IMG/VR virus record: IMGVR_UViG_3300025769_010522
Location: 1-49,867 of that record
Direction: 5' to 3' (one strand)
DNA length: 49,867 bases
Origin: a virus
This document shows positions 15,105 through 23,230 of the stretch, piece after piece. The notes under the pieces were generated by a model. It worked only from the letters and a program-made list of their open reading frames with translations, made no database searches and was not told the DNA's origin. A program made the position numbers and the translations under genes. Numbering within the stretch: the stretch's first letter is position 1; each line of letters begins with the position of its first letter.

Positions 15105-15320
15105 TTAGGTAATATTAACTTGTGATTTATGTGTCTTTAGCTCGGCAATCATCTTGTCCTTTGTAAGACGACGATCAAGTGTAACACCTGCATTTACAGC
15201 CCAGTCATCAATCTGCTTCTTGGTCATCTTCTTGAGCTCAGCTTCTGATACTGTTGCTATCTTAACAATGTCTTTAATACTGCCTGAGCCAGTTAACATG
15301 TTCCATAAACTTTTAAACAT
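15105..15320 (-). CDS. Small HeH/SAP-like helical protein
   Basis: A 71-residue protein starting MFKSLWNMLTG. I chose the ATG at 15320 because a GGAG lies six to nine bases before it and it overlaps the queD stop; the longer frame would extend 9 codons into queD. The C-terminal half (LKKMTKKQIDDWAVNAGV, then RLTKDKMIAEL) has the helix-extension-helix look of SAP/HeH-type nucleic-acid-binding motifs. Function unknown; its place between queD and queE suggests co-expression only. Confidence 0.65.
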   Translation of the reverse strand: MFKSLWNMLTGSGSIKDIVKIATVSEAELKKMTKKQIDDWAVNAGVTLDRRLTKDKMIAELKTHKSQVNIT

Positions 15321-15786
15321 CAAATTCTCCATCTTCTCTGTGACCAACTCGCATAGCCATATTCGAGTCAGTTTCTCTTACCTCAACCTTACAGCACCAT
15401 ACCCTGGTGCCAGGTTCCCAACTAGGTAAAAATATTGTGTTTACATACTCATACAAAAAGTCTGATAGACCCTCGCATCCAGTCTTTTCAACTTCTGTAA
15501 TCTTTGCTAGGCCTTTCTTGCCTAGTTCTAGTAGCGTGTCGCGGTCTGGATCATCCTGTGCTACTAGCAGAGTGTGATCAAACCAATCTTCTAAGCTGTC
15601 CTTTAGTGGACGTAATCCACCAAAGTCTACTACCCAGTTTCGAGCATCAAGGTCATCAGTTTCAAACTCGAAATGAAAACTCAGTGCATATCCGTGGATA
15701 AGATTACAATGTGAATCTGCTCGCCACTGTCTGTATGCAACGGGACCTAGGTGCCTATATGTTTTTGTACTAATATACTTTGCCAT
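15313..15786 (-). CDS. queD: QueD-like 6-carboxytetrahydropterin synthase
   Basis: A T-fold enzyme that turns dihydroneopterin triphosphate (from FolE) into 6-carboxytetrahydropterin. Motifs: SHCNLIHGYAL (25-35), WVVDFGGL, WFDHTLL and a C-terminal VEVRETDSNMA, in the order of QueD/PTPS. The zinc motif differs from the usual HGH: it reads H31-G-Y33, so one canonical histidine is a tyrosine. H26 just before C27 may substitute. The 157-residue length is slightly above the bacterial enzyme. It has its own promoter (15860-15888) and an AAGGAGT site. With folE at 22496 and queE downstream it makes a CDG branch. Confidence 0.86.
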   Translation of the reverse strand: MAKYISTKTYRHLGPVAYRQWRADSHCNLIHGYALSFHFEFETDDLDARNWVVDFGGLRPLKDSLEDWFDHTLLVAQDDPDRDTLLELGKKGLAKITEVEKTGCEGLSDFLYEYVNTIFLPSWEPGTRVWCCKVEVRETDSNMAMRVGHREDGEFDV

Positions 15787-15859
15787 GTTTATACTCCTTG
15801 GTTATGGAGTGTGCGGAATTTTTAGAGAGGGAACGAACACTAAGTCCTCTATGATTAAT

Positions 15860-15888
15860 ATTGTAGGGTATTTATAATTCAGAGTCAA
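15860..15888 (-). promoter_or_regulatory. Sigma70-like promoter for queD, with an embedded late box
   Basis: Minus-strand -35 TTGACT (15888-15883), a 17-base spacer and -10 TACAAT (15865-15860), the same -10 as the folE promoter. An exact TATAAATA lies within the spacer (15876-15869), so the region could also fire late. The queD start is about 75 bases downstream; nothing else is seen in the 15787-15859 leader except AAGGAGT. Confidence 0.7.
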
Positions 15889-16468
15889 CCTTTTTGTTCA
15901 TTCTAGCATTTAGAGCGTCTTCGCTAACTGCTTGAAACGCTAGAATTGTTCTCATCTCCTTACAACGTCGCTGCGGTCCTTTGCCTATATGGGCAATACT
16001 GCTATCAAACGTAATGAGCTTTCTGGGTTCATATTCGCTAGCTTCTACAATGCCATCCTTGTAGAGCGCTGTTTCGCCGCCCCAGTTCTGTTCCCATACC
16101 TTGTCTGTATAGAGCACACCGGTAATGCTTACATCAGGATGTGGCCAGTCTGTATGGATATCGCCATCAATACCAAATGTATTGCTGCTAGCCATAAACC
16201 TAACTAGTTTATAATTACTGGGACATAGCTTTAAAAATCTATCTTTTAGCTGTGATAACAGATTGGTCACTATCTCTTGATCTGGTTTGAACTCAAATGT
16301 CCCAATATTCCAAAAGTTTTGGAACCACATGGGATAGTTTGGTTGGATTGTATCGTCGCTTACCTGACCAAAACGCCAGCGTGGAGCATACAACACCAAT
16401 GCTTGTAACATGCCATGTTCTTCTTCAGTAATCCAGTCTTTGTGTGTTTCAAATAATGGTACGTGCAT
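15872..16468 (-). CDS. 2-oxoglutarate/Fe(II) oxygenase
   Basis: A 198-residue oxygenase of the prolyl-4-hydroxylase-like type. Using this ATG start, the iron ligands are in GDIHTDWPH (H105, D107) and SIAHIGKGP (H160), and the 2OG-binding arginine is in MRTILAF (R174). The start is at 16468, not at an upstream GTG, because that ATG overlaps the stop of the phosphoribosyltransferase gene and follows GGAGTGG. The family hydroxylates proteins or small molecules; the substrate is unknown. The window contains at least three distinct 2OG oxygenases. Its 3' end overlaps the queD promoter. Confidence 0.85.
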   Translation of the reverse strand: MHVPLFETHKDWITEEEHGMLQALVLYAPRWRFGQVSDDTIQPNYPMWFQNFWNIGTFEFKPDQEIVTNLLSQLKDRFLKLCPSNYKLVRFMASSNTFGIDGDIHTDWPHPDVSITGVLYTDKVWEQNWGGETALYKDGIVEASEYEPRKLITFDSSIAHIGKGPQRRCKEMRTILAFQAVSEDALNARMNKKVDSEL

Positions 16469-16980
16469 CACCACCACTCCTCATATGGGAAAACAACCCA
16501 TGTGTCTTCCTCTGCTTTGTTGATTTCAATACTAGCGTGATCAATCTCAAACTTACTGGATAGATTATTCACAATAGTAGCAAACCGAACATTGTTATGC
16601 CAAACTTTATCCCATCGGCGTTCATTTGGATGACAGCCTGCCGGCCAATCTTCTTTGATCCATTGGAATGTAGCACCAGTATCGTTAATATCGTCTAAGA
16701 TAAGAATTTTCTTATCTTCATATGTGCCGCCCATTTGAAAGATCCCAAATGCATCCTCTGCCATCCAATAGTTAGATTGTTGTTCATCGCCATCACGCAA
16801 ACGAACGTCCAGTGTGTGCATCTTAATACCAGTTAGATGACTCATCATTACAGCAGGAATTAATCCACCTCGTGTAATACCTACAATGTAATCGGGCCGC
16901 CAGTTGTCAGCATACATTGAGTTTACAATATCATGTACGCCTTTTTCAATATCTCGATTAGACAGATATAGTTTGTTCAT
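16468..16980 (-). CDS. Purine-type phosphoribosyltransferase
   Basis: A 170-residue type I phosphoribosyltransferase. The PRPP-binding motif is ILILDDINDTGAT (92-104). The N-terminal PDYIVGITRGGLIPAVMM loop, typical of hypoxanthine/xanthine-guanine enzymes, is at 29-46. It would salvage a purine base to its nucleotide, adding to the purine supply suggested by purT. The short hood domain does not allow the base to be named. It overlaps the upstream cupin gene by 23 bases and the downstream oxygenase by TGATG. Confidence 0.85.
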   Translation of the reverse strand: MNKLYLSNRDIEKGVHDIVNSMYADNWRPDYIVGITRGGLIPAVMMSHLTGIKMHTLDVRLRDGDEQQSNYWMAEDAFGIFQMGGTYEDKKILILDDINDTGATFQWIKEDWPAGCHPNERRWDKVWHNNVRFATIVNNLSSKFEIDHASIEINKAEEDTWVVFPYEEWW

Positions 16981-17395
16981 CTCTTACCTTCTGCTTTCGC
17001 CATTCAAAATACTTTTCATTGTGCATCCATTTACCGTTTACAATGAAACCCCACTCACGTAGTTTAGGACCAGGAAAAAATAGTGACCAAGCACATACTC
17101 CTGGTTCTAGTTCTACACGATGTAGACTCTTAGGACCGTTAACACGCATATGCCCTGGGCCACGCCAAAAGCGTCCTTTAGGAGTAGTCTCCCAATAACC
17201 TCCACGTAAGATTAGCGTGAAGTAGGGCCAAGGATGATCGTGTAGTTCGTCTGGATCACTTTGTAAAAACTTGTGTAAGAAGACGTTAAATGGAAACCAT
17301 TTACGATCTTTTAGGAACAGGTAATACCTTTCTAGATAGGGCTGTTGCCCAATGCGATCTAGTATAATTCTTTTTCTATTTTTGAAAATATTCAT
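16958..17395 (-). CDS. Cupin-like protein
   Basis: A 145-residue single-domain cupin-like protein. Metal-ligand-like motifs are HDHPWPYFTLILRGGYWE (H-x-H and a following E) and a later SLHRVELEPG supplying a third histidine, within a compact beta-barrel pattern. A basic aromatic N-terminus precedes it. Related phage proteins exist without a known substrate. It sits between the GNAT-like gene (ATGA overlap) and the phosphoribosyltransferase. Isomerase, dioxygenase and binding roles are all possible. Confidence 0.75.
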   Translation of the reverse strand: MNIFKNRKRIILDRIGQQPYLERYYLFLKDRKWFPFNVFLHKFLQSDPDELHDHPWPYFTLILRGGYWETTPKGRFWRGPGHMRVNGPKSLHRVELEPGVCAWSLFFPGPKLREWGFIVNGKWMHNEKYFEWRKQKVRDEQTISV

Positions 17396-17850
17396 AAACT
17401 GTATTCGTAGTTATCAGTTGCAGTATTGTTCTGCAAAGTAACTGCTCCATTGTTTAAGTGAAACCTACGTGCCATATCCGTTTTTGGACTTAGTGTAATA
17501 AGACGTTTGACTTTATGATTTGCACGACATTCGTCTAGCAAACGAAACACAATTTCTCTACCAGCACGTGGTGCACGACTCCAAACTGTATATGCTATAC
17601 AAATAGAACCGTGTTGATCTTCCTGACAAGCAGCCTGACTCATAAGGTCAAGTTCCTTTACAGTAGTTGGTACTTCATTAGTATAGGCAACGCAAATTGC
17701 TGCCTGATACTTACCGTCTGTTTCCAACACATAAACCCGACGGCCCGGGCCTAACCTAAAGTTAAGGTCAAGCTCGGGTCTCACGGGGTCGTGGTTGGTA
17801 TCAAACTGTAATGCTTCTATATTTTCATATGTCAGCGTAGTTAGATTCAA
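17392..17850 (-). CDS. GNAT-like acetyltransferase
   Basis: A 152-residue protein whose order of elements suggests a small GNAT fold: a central strand RVYVLETDGKYQAAICVAY, the region ICIAYTVWSRAPRAGREIVF that would hold the acetyl-CoA loop (RAPRAGRE in place of Q/RxxGxG/A), a strand VKRLITLSP, and a final RFHLNNGAVTLQ typical of the last GNAT motif. The acceptor is unknown. It is the first gene after the autotransporter protease and is separated from it by a 12-base gap. Confidence 0.6.
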   Translation of the reverse strand: MNLTTLTYENIEALQFDTNHDPVRPELDLNFRLGPGRRVYVLETDGKYQAAICVAYTNEVPTTVKELDLMSQAACQEDQHGSICIAYTVWSRAPRAGREIVFRLLDECRANHKVKRLITLSPKTDMARRFHLNNGAVTLQNNTATDNYEYSL

Positions 17851-17862
17851 TACCTTATCTCC

Positions 17863-20800
17863 TTAGAACTTCAAGTTCAATTTAACGCCTAGGTTAACTT
17901 CGTTGTTACCGTCGACGCCTGCAACATTGCTACGATGCTCTGCATAGCCAGCAAGTGCAACATTGTTTACATTATATTTTACAAACAAACCGGTATCATA
18001 TTCAATATTTTTCGTACTTGCATCAGCACTTCCTTCATTAAATAATACCTGTCCGTCAAGTGTACGTCCTACTGGAACCTTGTAGTTCATCTTACCGCTT
18101 GTAACTGTCATTGGCTGACTAAAGTTAGCGCCAACAGTCCACCCGTTAGTAAACTTGTAACCTGCACCGACACCCCAACTGTTACTTACTAGGGTGCTGT
18201 ACCCAGTTACTAGACTAAACTCCTTGGATGACTCAACGTCTGTCATGCCCAACTGGAAGTTACCAAACCCAAACCAGTTCTCATCAAACTTGTGATTGAG
18301 ACGCAAGCCTGCATAGTTTGTGGTGTGTGACTCACCAACTCCCATAAAGCCTTCCTGAACGTTGTTAAGGAACTTACCTGTCTCCTTAATCATACCAAGT
18401 GCGGCAGTAATAGTAGTTTCTTCGCTACTATGTACATCATACTCTGTACGCATGCCCCAGTCAGCGTTTGTTTTAGCATCTGGATCAAACTTAAATGATG
18501 TCCTAATACCAAACAAGTCACTAGTGGCTTCGCCTGCATTAGCAAGGTTCCAGTAACCGTCATAGTCTGCACCAAAACTTAGTGCTTCTGTTGACGATCC
18601 AGGACGAGTATCAATAGCCTGAGTGTTGTTTAGATTGATTGTAAAATCACGCTCAAAGCTATCAAGCACCGTAACATTACTTAGTGCCGCAAAAGCATCG
18701 CTACTAATATTACCAATGCCAGCACCACCACTTAATGTTTCAAGATTGGCAATCTCGCCATCAGTACGTCCACTGGTAGGAATACCAGTTGCACCTACAG
18801 GCTGTGTAGCCTTGTCCAAGTCCAGCATACCCTGTCCATGTGTGTGTTCAGCATAGCCAGGCAAGTCCTTGTCTGCCGTTACCAGCAACAGTTTAACCAG
18901 GTTCTCACCCTTCATGTGAGGCCACATCTGATGTACAATAGCAAGTGCACCAGTAACAACAGGTGCTGCCATACTAGTACCACTCATGTTAACACTAGTA
19001 CCGTCTTTATATGCACTCTGAATGTTATCGCCTGGTGCAAGAATATAGAAGTCACTTGCCTTGGCAGCATCTTTACAGAGATTGTTTGTAAAGTCCCAGG
19101 TAGCACAAACTGTACCAGCCTTGTTACTGTAACTAGCAATCTTATTGTTAGCAAGATCATATGAGCCAACGATTAGCATACGCCCGCCCATAATAAGGTT
19201 GCCATTAGAATCTGTAGCATGGGCCATCTGACCAGTACCCGATACATAATCCTTGCCAAAGTTACCAGCACTGTTCACAAGGATCTGTTCGCTACCTAAT
19301 GCAGTTGCCCACAACTTGGCTTCGTCTACAGCACCATTGTATCCATTCTCACCGTAGTACCAGTGATTACTATACTGGACACCAGTAGTACCTGTTGGAG
19401 TAAGACTTGCTCTAAATGCTGAGTCTTCACGTGAGTTAGCACTAACGTTAAACGCAACACTACCCAAATCACGTGCCCAGGCAGCGCCTGTTCGTGCACG
19501 TTGGAAACTGTAGCCAGTGCTATCAGTTACTTTAACTACTGCAACGTCTGCATCAAATGCAACACCGTGTGTACCGCTACCGTTCTTACGTCCAGCCGCA
19601 ATACCCAACACATGACTACCGTGACCAACGTTGTCATCCATAAACGTCGCATCATTTGTTAGAGTGTTGAACTCATGTTTAACTGCACCAGCAAGGTCTG
19701 AGTGATCCTTATCGTAACCAGTATCAGCAATAGTAATTAGACTGCCTTTACCAGTCCAACCACGGGAGTATGCAACGTCTGCGTTAATTGCCTGCTTGTA
19801 GTTCTGACCAGAAGTTCCATTGAACTCTGAAGTACGATAGCTTACAGGATTGCTGTTGAACCCTGCGGTACGTGTGCCCATGTCAGGATGATCGTCTGCA
19901 ATAGGTGTACTATCAGCAGGAGCATCCTCTGTTGTGGTGCTCATAACCTTAGTCCAACTATCTGTCACTACAGTATTTTCAGTACTAGTTTCAACTACAG
20001 TTTCACCGCGAATTAGTTTCTCAGTACCATCAGTCCAAATCTGTTTTGTCACAGGAGTTGTGTTTGTGGTAGTTGTAGTAACAATAGTAGCAGTGGTCGT
20101 GTAATAACGTGTTACAGTAGTAATTAATTTACCGTCTACAGTTTCACTAGTTGTCTTGTCTTCATAGGTTGTATCAAATACTGGATCAGCTTCTGTTACG
20201 TCTGTAATAACTTCGTTTGTAACGGTTTCACTCGCTACAACATGCTCTGTAGTACTTTCTACAGTTGCTTCACTTGTATTGACAACAACTTCATCTTCTG
20301 TACTACTAACCACTTCATCTGTAGCATCATGAGTAAATGAATGTCCATCTGTGTATGTGTACACACTAATCTTAGGATATGTTAGTGTAGTAGTGACAGG
20401 CGTAGTGCTTGTGGTTGTAGTAGTACGAATGGTGTTATGTACCTTACTACCATCTTCCTGCGTAGCAGTTTCAACACGATCCACATACTCATTTACTACA
20501 ACCGTTTCGCCACGAGTGACAGTTGTAGTTGGATCGTTTTGTTCTTCAACTGTATAGGCAATGTTCTGTGACATGTCCTGTGTAGTAACAATGTCAGCAG
20601 CTGAAAGTGTCTGTGTATAAGGTACTTCACGGATTTCACTACGTTCAGTTTTTGTGCTACCATCGCTGTAAACATATGTGGTTACATTTTGTAGTGTAAC
20701 CGTCCAACTACGATCATACTCCATCTTCTTTGTAGTTGTCTTTACCCAAGTAGCGGTACGTGTTAGATCAGAAATGCTAGAACCGCCAGTTACAGTCTGC

Positions 20801-21429
20801 TCGCCATCAACTACAATAGTTTCCTTAAGACGATCAGGACTGGTAGCAGCACTAGTTTTGTCTACCGTTACGCTACTGACGTTTGAACTAATTAGAGTAG
20901 GTACTACATTTTCAAAGATTTTTATCTTTTTACTATCAATAACACCATCAATCTTTTCTTTACTCTCAAGAAAAGCAAATGCTTCAGTGTCGTAGCCCTT
21001 ACCATTGGTAACGTCAACAATAACTGGACGTAGATCCTCTTTTAAAATTTTAACAACTGCTTCTGCACGACGAAAGTCCTCAGAACTCATTTTAACAGCA
21101 AGTAGTTTTGGATTATATTCTGCTTTATGTGCCTCCCAGCCGTTAATAACATCATCGATTCGAGATACAATGTTTTCAGCAGTGCGTTTATCTGCTTCTG
21201 TGGGATTTAAAATAGCACTAATAGTTGCTGATCCGGTTGCCTCATTTACGATTGCTTCCAGTGCAGAAATTTCGCCTGCAATAGCACCAAAGTTACTGTT
21301 TACAACAGGATTAAGTTCAGCCTTAACGGAATTGATAGCTTTAACAGGATTTGAACTGCCACCCTGACACGCTGTAAGCATTGTGGTGGCTAGCAATGCT
21401 CCTGCAATAGTTTTAAAATGAGTCATCAT
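17863..21429 (-). CDS. Lipoprotein subtilisin (S8) autotransporter protease
   Basis: A 1188-residue protein, very large for a phage gene of this sort. Residues 1-21 are a lipoprotein signal peptide with lipobox LTAC (C21, then Q). Residues 30-200 are helical. Residues 205-500 are a Thr/Val-rich region with three diverged copies of a module (TTTxxTTPV...YTDG) about 107 residues apart. The subtilisin domain (about 545-875) has D569 (TIADTGYD), H603 (VGHGSHV), N723 (SAGN) and S819 (SGTSMAAP). Residues 940-1188 form an alternating beta-rich autotransporter barrel ending in LKF. This matches the design of Neisseria NalP: a lipidated, surface-exposed serine protease. In a phage it could alter the infected cell's surface or block superinfection. 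It has its own promoter with a palindrome at the start site. Confidence 0.9.
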   Translation of the reverse strand: MMTHFKTIAGALLATTMLTACQGGSSNPVKAINSVKAELNPVVNSNFGAIAGEISALEAIVNEATGSATISAILNPTEADKRTAENIVSRIDDVINGWEAHKAEYNPKLLAVKMSSEDFRRAEAVVKILKEDLRPVIVDVTNGKGYDTEAFAFLESKEKIDGVIDSKKIKIFENVVPTLISSNVSSVTVDKTSAATSPDRLKETIVVDGEQTVTGGSSISDLTRTATWVKTTTKKMEYDRSWTVTLQNVTTYVYSDGSTKTERSEIREVPYTQTLSAADIVTTQDMSQNIAYTVEEQNDPTTTVTRGETVVVNEYVDRVETATQEDGSKVHNTIRTTTTTSTTPVTTTLTYPKISVYTYTDGHSFTHDATDEVVSSTEDEVVVNTSEATVESTTEHVVASETVTNEVITDVTEADPVFDTTYEDKTTSETVDGKLITTVTRYYTTTATIVTTTTTNTTPVTKQIWTDGTEKLIRGETVVETSTENTVVTDSWTKVMSTTTEDAPADSTPIADDHPDMGTRTAGFNSNPVSYRTSEFNGTSGQNYKQAINADVAYSRGWTGKGSLITIADTGYDKDHSDLAGAVKHEFNTLTNDATFMDDNVGHGSHVLGIAAGRKNGSGTHGVAFDADVAVVKVTDSTGYSFQRARTGAAWARDLGSVAFNVSANSREDSAFRASLTPTGTTGVQYSNHWYYGENGYNGAVDEAKLWATALGSEQILVNSAGNFGKDYVSGTGQMAHATDSNGNLIMGGRMLIVGSYDLANNKIASYSNKAGTVCATWDFTNNLCKDAAKASDFYILAPGDNIQSAYKDGTSVNMSGTSMAAPVVTGALAIVHQMWPHMKGENLVKLLLVTADKDLPGYAEHTHGQGMLDLDKATQPVGATGIPTSGRTDGEIANLETLSGGAGIGNISSDAFAALSNVTVLDSFERDFTINLNNTQAIDTRPGSSTEALSFGADYDGYWNLANAGEATSDLFGIRTSFKFDPDAKTNADWGMRTEYDVHSSEETTITAALGMIKETGKFLNNVQEGFMGVGESHTTNYAGLRLNHKFDENWFGFGNFQLGMTDVESSKEFSLVTGYSTLVSNSWGVGAGYKFTNGWTVGANFSQPMTVTSGKMNYKVPVGRTLDGQVLFNEGSADASTKNIEYDTGLFVKYNVNNVALAGYAEHRSNVAGVDGNNEVNLGVKLNLKF

Positions 21430-21446
21430 AGCCTCGTTTTTATCAT

Positions 21447-21506
21447 AAAAAAAGTATGTTCACCTTGAACATACTCTTATAATAACACGAAGTAAAGACT
21501 TGTCTA
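21447..21506 (-). promoter_or_regulatory. Promoter with palindrome or terminator at the start site, protease gene
   Basis: Minus-strand -35 TAGACA (21506-21501, preceded by AAAACGG), a 16-base spacer and -10 TATTAT (21484-21479). The expected start site lies at the edge of a perfect palindrome GTATGTTCA-N3-TGAACATAC (21474-21454), which is followed by seven T (21453-21447). The palindrome could be an operator, an attenuator, or the intrinsic terminator of the gene upstream; the T-run favours termination. Confidence 0.7.
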
Positions 21507-21516
21507 CCGTTTTTGA

Positions 21517-21798
21517 TTATTTGTTATATAAAAGATCCCACGCCTTATAATGCTTTTCAAGCTCTTTGTACTCTTCCCACTTATCTTTTAGTTCTGGATA
21601 CTTGTCAATAAGCATTGTACGTTCCTGTTGTTCTTGCCATGGATCATGTAATGTTATTGTACCTGTACTAATACTTGTCCAACTACCATTGTCATCAAAT
21701 GTGCTAGGATCAGCTATAGTAATTGTATTAGTATAGTCACCAAACTCTCGTTCTCTAATAGTTTTACCGCCGTCTGGGGATTCATATATTTTTGGCAT
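21517..21798 (-). CDS. Hypothetical protein
   Basis: A 93-residue protein with N-terminus MPKIYESPDGGKTIRERE and a charged helical C-terminus (YPELKDKWEEYKELEKHYKAW). I do not recognise it. It lies just beyond the strong terminator at 21811-21838, so it depends on read-through or a weak promoter I cannot see, and it precedes the protease promoter. An AGGATA site lies before the ATG. Confidence 0.6.
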   Translation of the reverse strand: MPKIYESPDGGKTIREREFGDYTNTITIADPSTFDDNGSWTSISTGTITLHDPWQEQQERTMLIDKYPELKDKWEEYKELEKHYKAWDLLYNK

Positions 21799-21810
21799 TA
21801 AGGTATCCTA

Positions 21811-21838
21811 AAAAAAGGGGGGGCACTAAGGCCCCCCA
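21811..21838 (-). terminator. Intrinsic terminator after the YhhQ gene
   Basis: On the minus strand GGGGGGC and GCCCCCCC flank a short loop and are followed by TTTTTTT (plus 21817-21810). This is a very GC-rich stem with a perfect U-run, 10 bases after the stop at 21848. It ends the folE-yhhQ transcript. Confidence 0.85.
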
Positions 21839-21847
21839 CAGCACGTA

Positions 21848-22471
21848 TTATAGACTACGTCCTAGCTTCTTCCGCAAATAGTTTAATAGGAAACCATATG
21901 CTGGTAGGAACACAATCAACCCTACAATAATCTTTGTGATTGTTTGGTTGAACGCAACAGCATGTACCCAAGGTGCTGGATAAAATGCTGTATAGAAGAA
22001 CGCATAAGTGTCTAGGATGTTTGCGACAATGGTTGAAAATGCTGGAGCAGCCCACCACATCTCTGTGAACTTCTCACGAATATACTGGAATACATAAACG
22101 TCTAGCATTGTACCAACGCCATATGCAACACCACTTGCTGCACCAATACGTAGTGCCTTCTCAACTGGTGCACCGCCGCCCCAAACAACCAAAATACTTA
22201 CAATGATTGCTGGGATGACTGCTAGGGCAACAACTGCCCTGCCTGCTTCCTTGCCCACCATACGGACGGTCAAGTCAGTGGCAACAACTACAATTGGAAA
22301 TGTAAATGCTGCAACTGCAAGTGGAAACTCACCAAAGAATGGCAAGTTAGCACCTGGGAACAGGTTAAACTTGAACTGCACCAAGTAATTTGAAAGTGCA
22401 ATTACGATTGTGTGCATGATAACAAGATTGGTAACCAACTTGCGATCTACACCTTCTAGTAACTTCATCAT
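21848..22471 (-). CDS. yhhQ: YhhQ-family queuosine-precursor transporter
   Basis: A 207-residue inner-membrane protein with about six hydrophobic helices. The family signature is visible in FTFPIVVVATDLTVRMVGKE (residues 57-76 region) and the later TIVANILDTYAFFYTAFY block. YhhQ (VUT/DUF165) proteins import preQ0 and preQ1. The gene lies directly downstream of folE, so its role is probably to supplement 7-deazaguanine precursors for DpdA-type DNA modification or tRNA queuosine. If the phage lacks QueC, uptake of preQ0 would bypass that step. A strong terminator follows. Confidence 0.88.
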   Translation of the reverse strand: MMKLLEGVDRKLVTNLVIMHTIVIALSNYLVQFKFNLFPGANLPFFGEFPLAVAAFTFPIVVVATDLTVRMVGKEAGRAVVALAVIPAIIVSILVVWGGGAPVEKALRIGAASGVAYGVGTMLDVYVFQYIREKFTEMWWAAPAFSTIVANILDTYAFFYTAFYPAPWVHAVAFNQTITKIIVGLIVFLPAYGFLLNYLRKKLGRSL

Positions 22472-22495
22472 AAAATTTTCTCCCTATTCTGAAGT

Positions 22496-23176
22496 TTAGT
22501 TGCCATGACCCTTCATGCTTAAACAGATGTTGTAAAACTCCTGCTTAACACTTGGGTCTGTGAGAAAACCACCACACATAACTGCGGTAGTCATATCGCT
22601 CTCATGTTCCCGAACACCACGGGCCGTCATGCAATGGTGCTCGGCTTTAACTACCACAGCGATATGCTCTGTCTTTGCATATTCTTTTAGTACTTCTGCA
22701 ATCTGTGTAGTCATTTCTTCCTGAATCTGTGGGCGTTCAGCGATATGGTGAATGATGCGATTGAACTTACTAAGTCCAATTACTTCATCTTCTGGGATAA
22801 TTCCTACCCAGCAGTTGCCCACGATGTTTTGGAAGTGGTGAGCACAGGTACTACGGATACTAATAGGGCCGCTGGTATACATGCTCTTGTAACCCATATT
22901 AGGAAATGCCGTAACCCGTGGCATTGGATGATAACGTCCGCCAAATGTTTCATTTACGAACATCTTAGCAACACGCTTTGCTGTTTCTTGTGTATTGTGA
23001 TCGTTCACTGTATCAATGACTAGAGCGTCCAAAACTTCTTGGAATCGTTCTTCCACTTCTTGCTGTAGTAGTTCTAGTTCGCCATCCTGAATAAAATCAC
23101 TGATGTTGTCATTGCTATGAAAACGCTTGTTAGTTGCCTGCATGCGCTCTCGGATTATTTCGGAAGTCTTTCTCAT
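22496..23176 (-). CDS. folE: GTP cyclohydrolase I
   Basis: Opens GTP to dihydroneopterin triphosphate, the first step to folate and to 7-deazaguanines. Zinc ligands are visible in STCAHHFQNIVG (C111, H114) and AEHHCMTARGVRE (C182), with the active-site histidine pair and the VIGLSKFNRI helix between. The final HESDMTTAVMCG block is also typical. The 226-residue length is normal. It is transcribed from its own TTGACT-N17-TACAAT promoter with yhhQ downstream. QueD and QueE in this window would use its product. Confidence 0.95.
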   Translation of the reverse strand: MRKTSEIIRERMQATNKRFHSNDNISDFIQDGELELLQQEVEERFQEVLDALVIDTVNDHNTQETAKRVAKMFVNETFGGRYHPMPRVTAFPNMGYKSMYTSGPISIRSTCAHHFQNIVGNCWVGIIPEDEVIGLSKFNRIIHHIAERPQIQEEMTTQIAEVLKEYAKTEHIAVVVKAEHHCMTARGVREHESDMTTAVMCGGFLTDPSVKQEFYNICLSMKGHGN

Positions 23177-23201
23177 GTACTGTGTTCCTTTGTAGTTTTA
23201 A

Positions 23202-23230
23202 ATTGTAAGATATAAATTAAGATAAGTCAA
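23202..23230 (-). promoter_or_regulatory. Sigma70-like promoter for folE
   Basis: Minus-strand -35 TTGACT (23230-23225), a 17-base spacer and -10 TACAAT (23207-23202), followed by an AAAGGAA site before the ATG at 23176. The -35 and -10 are identical to those of queD, so the two may be expressed together. Confidence 0.78.
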
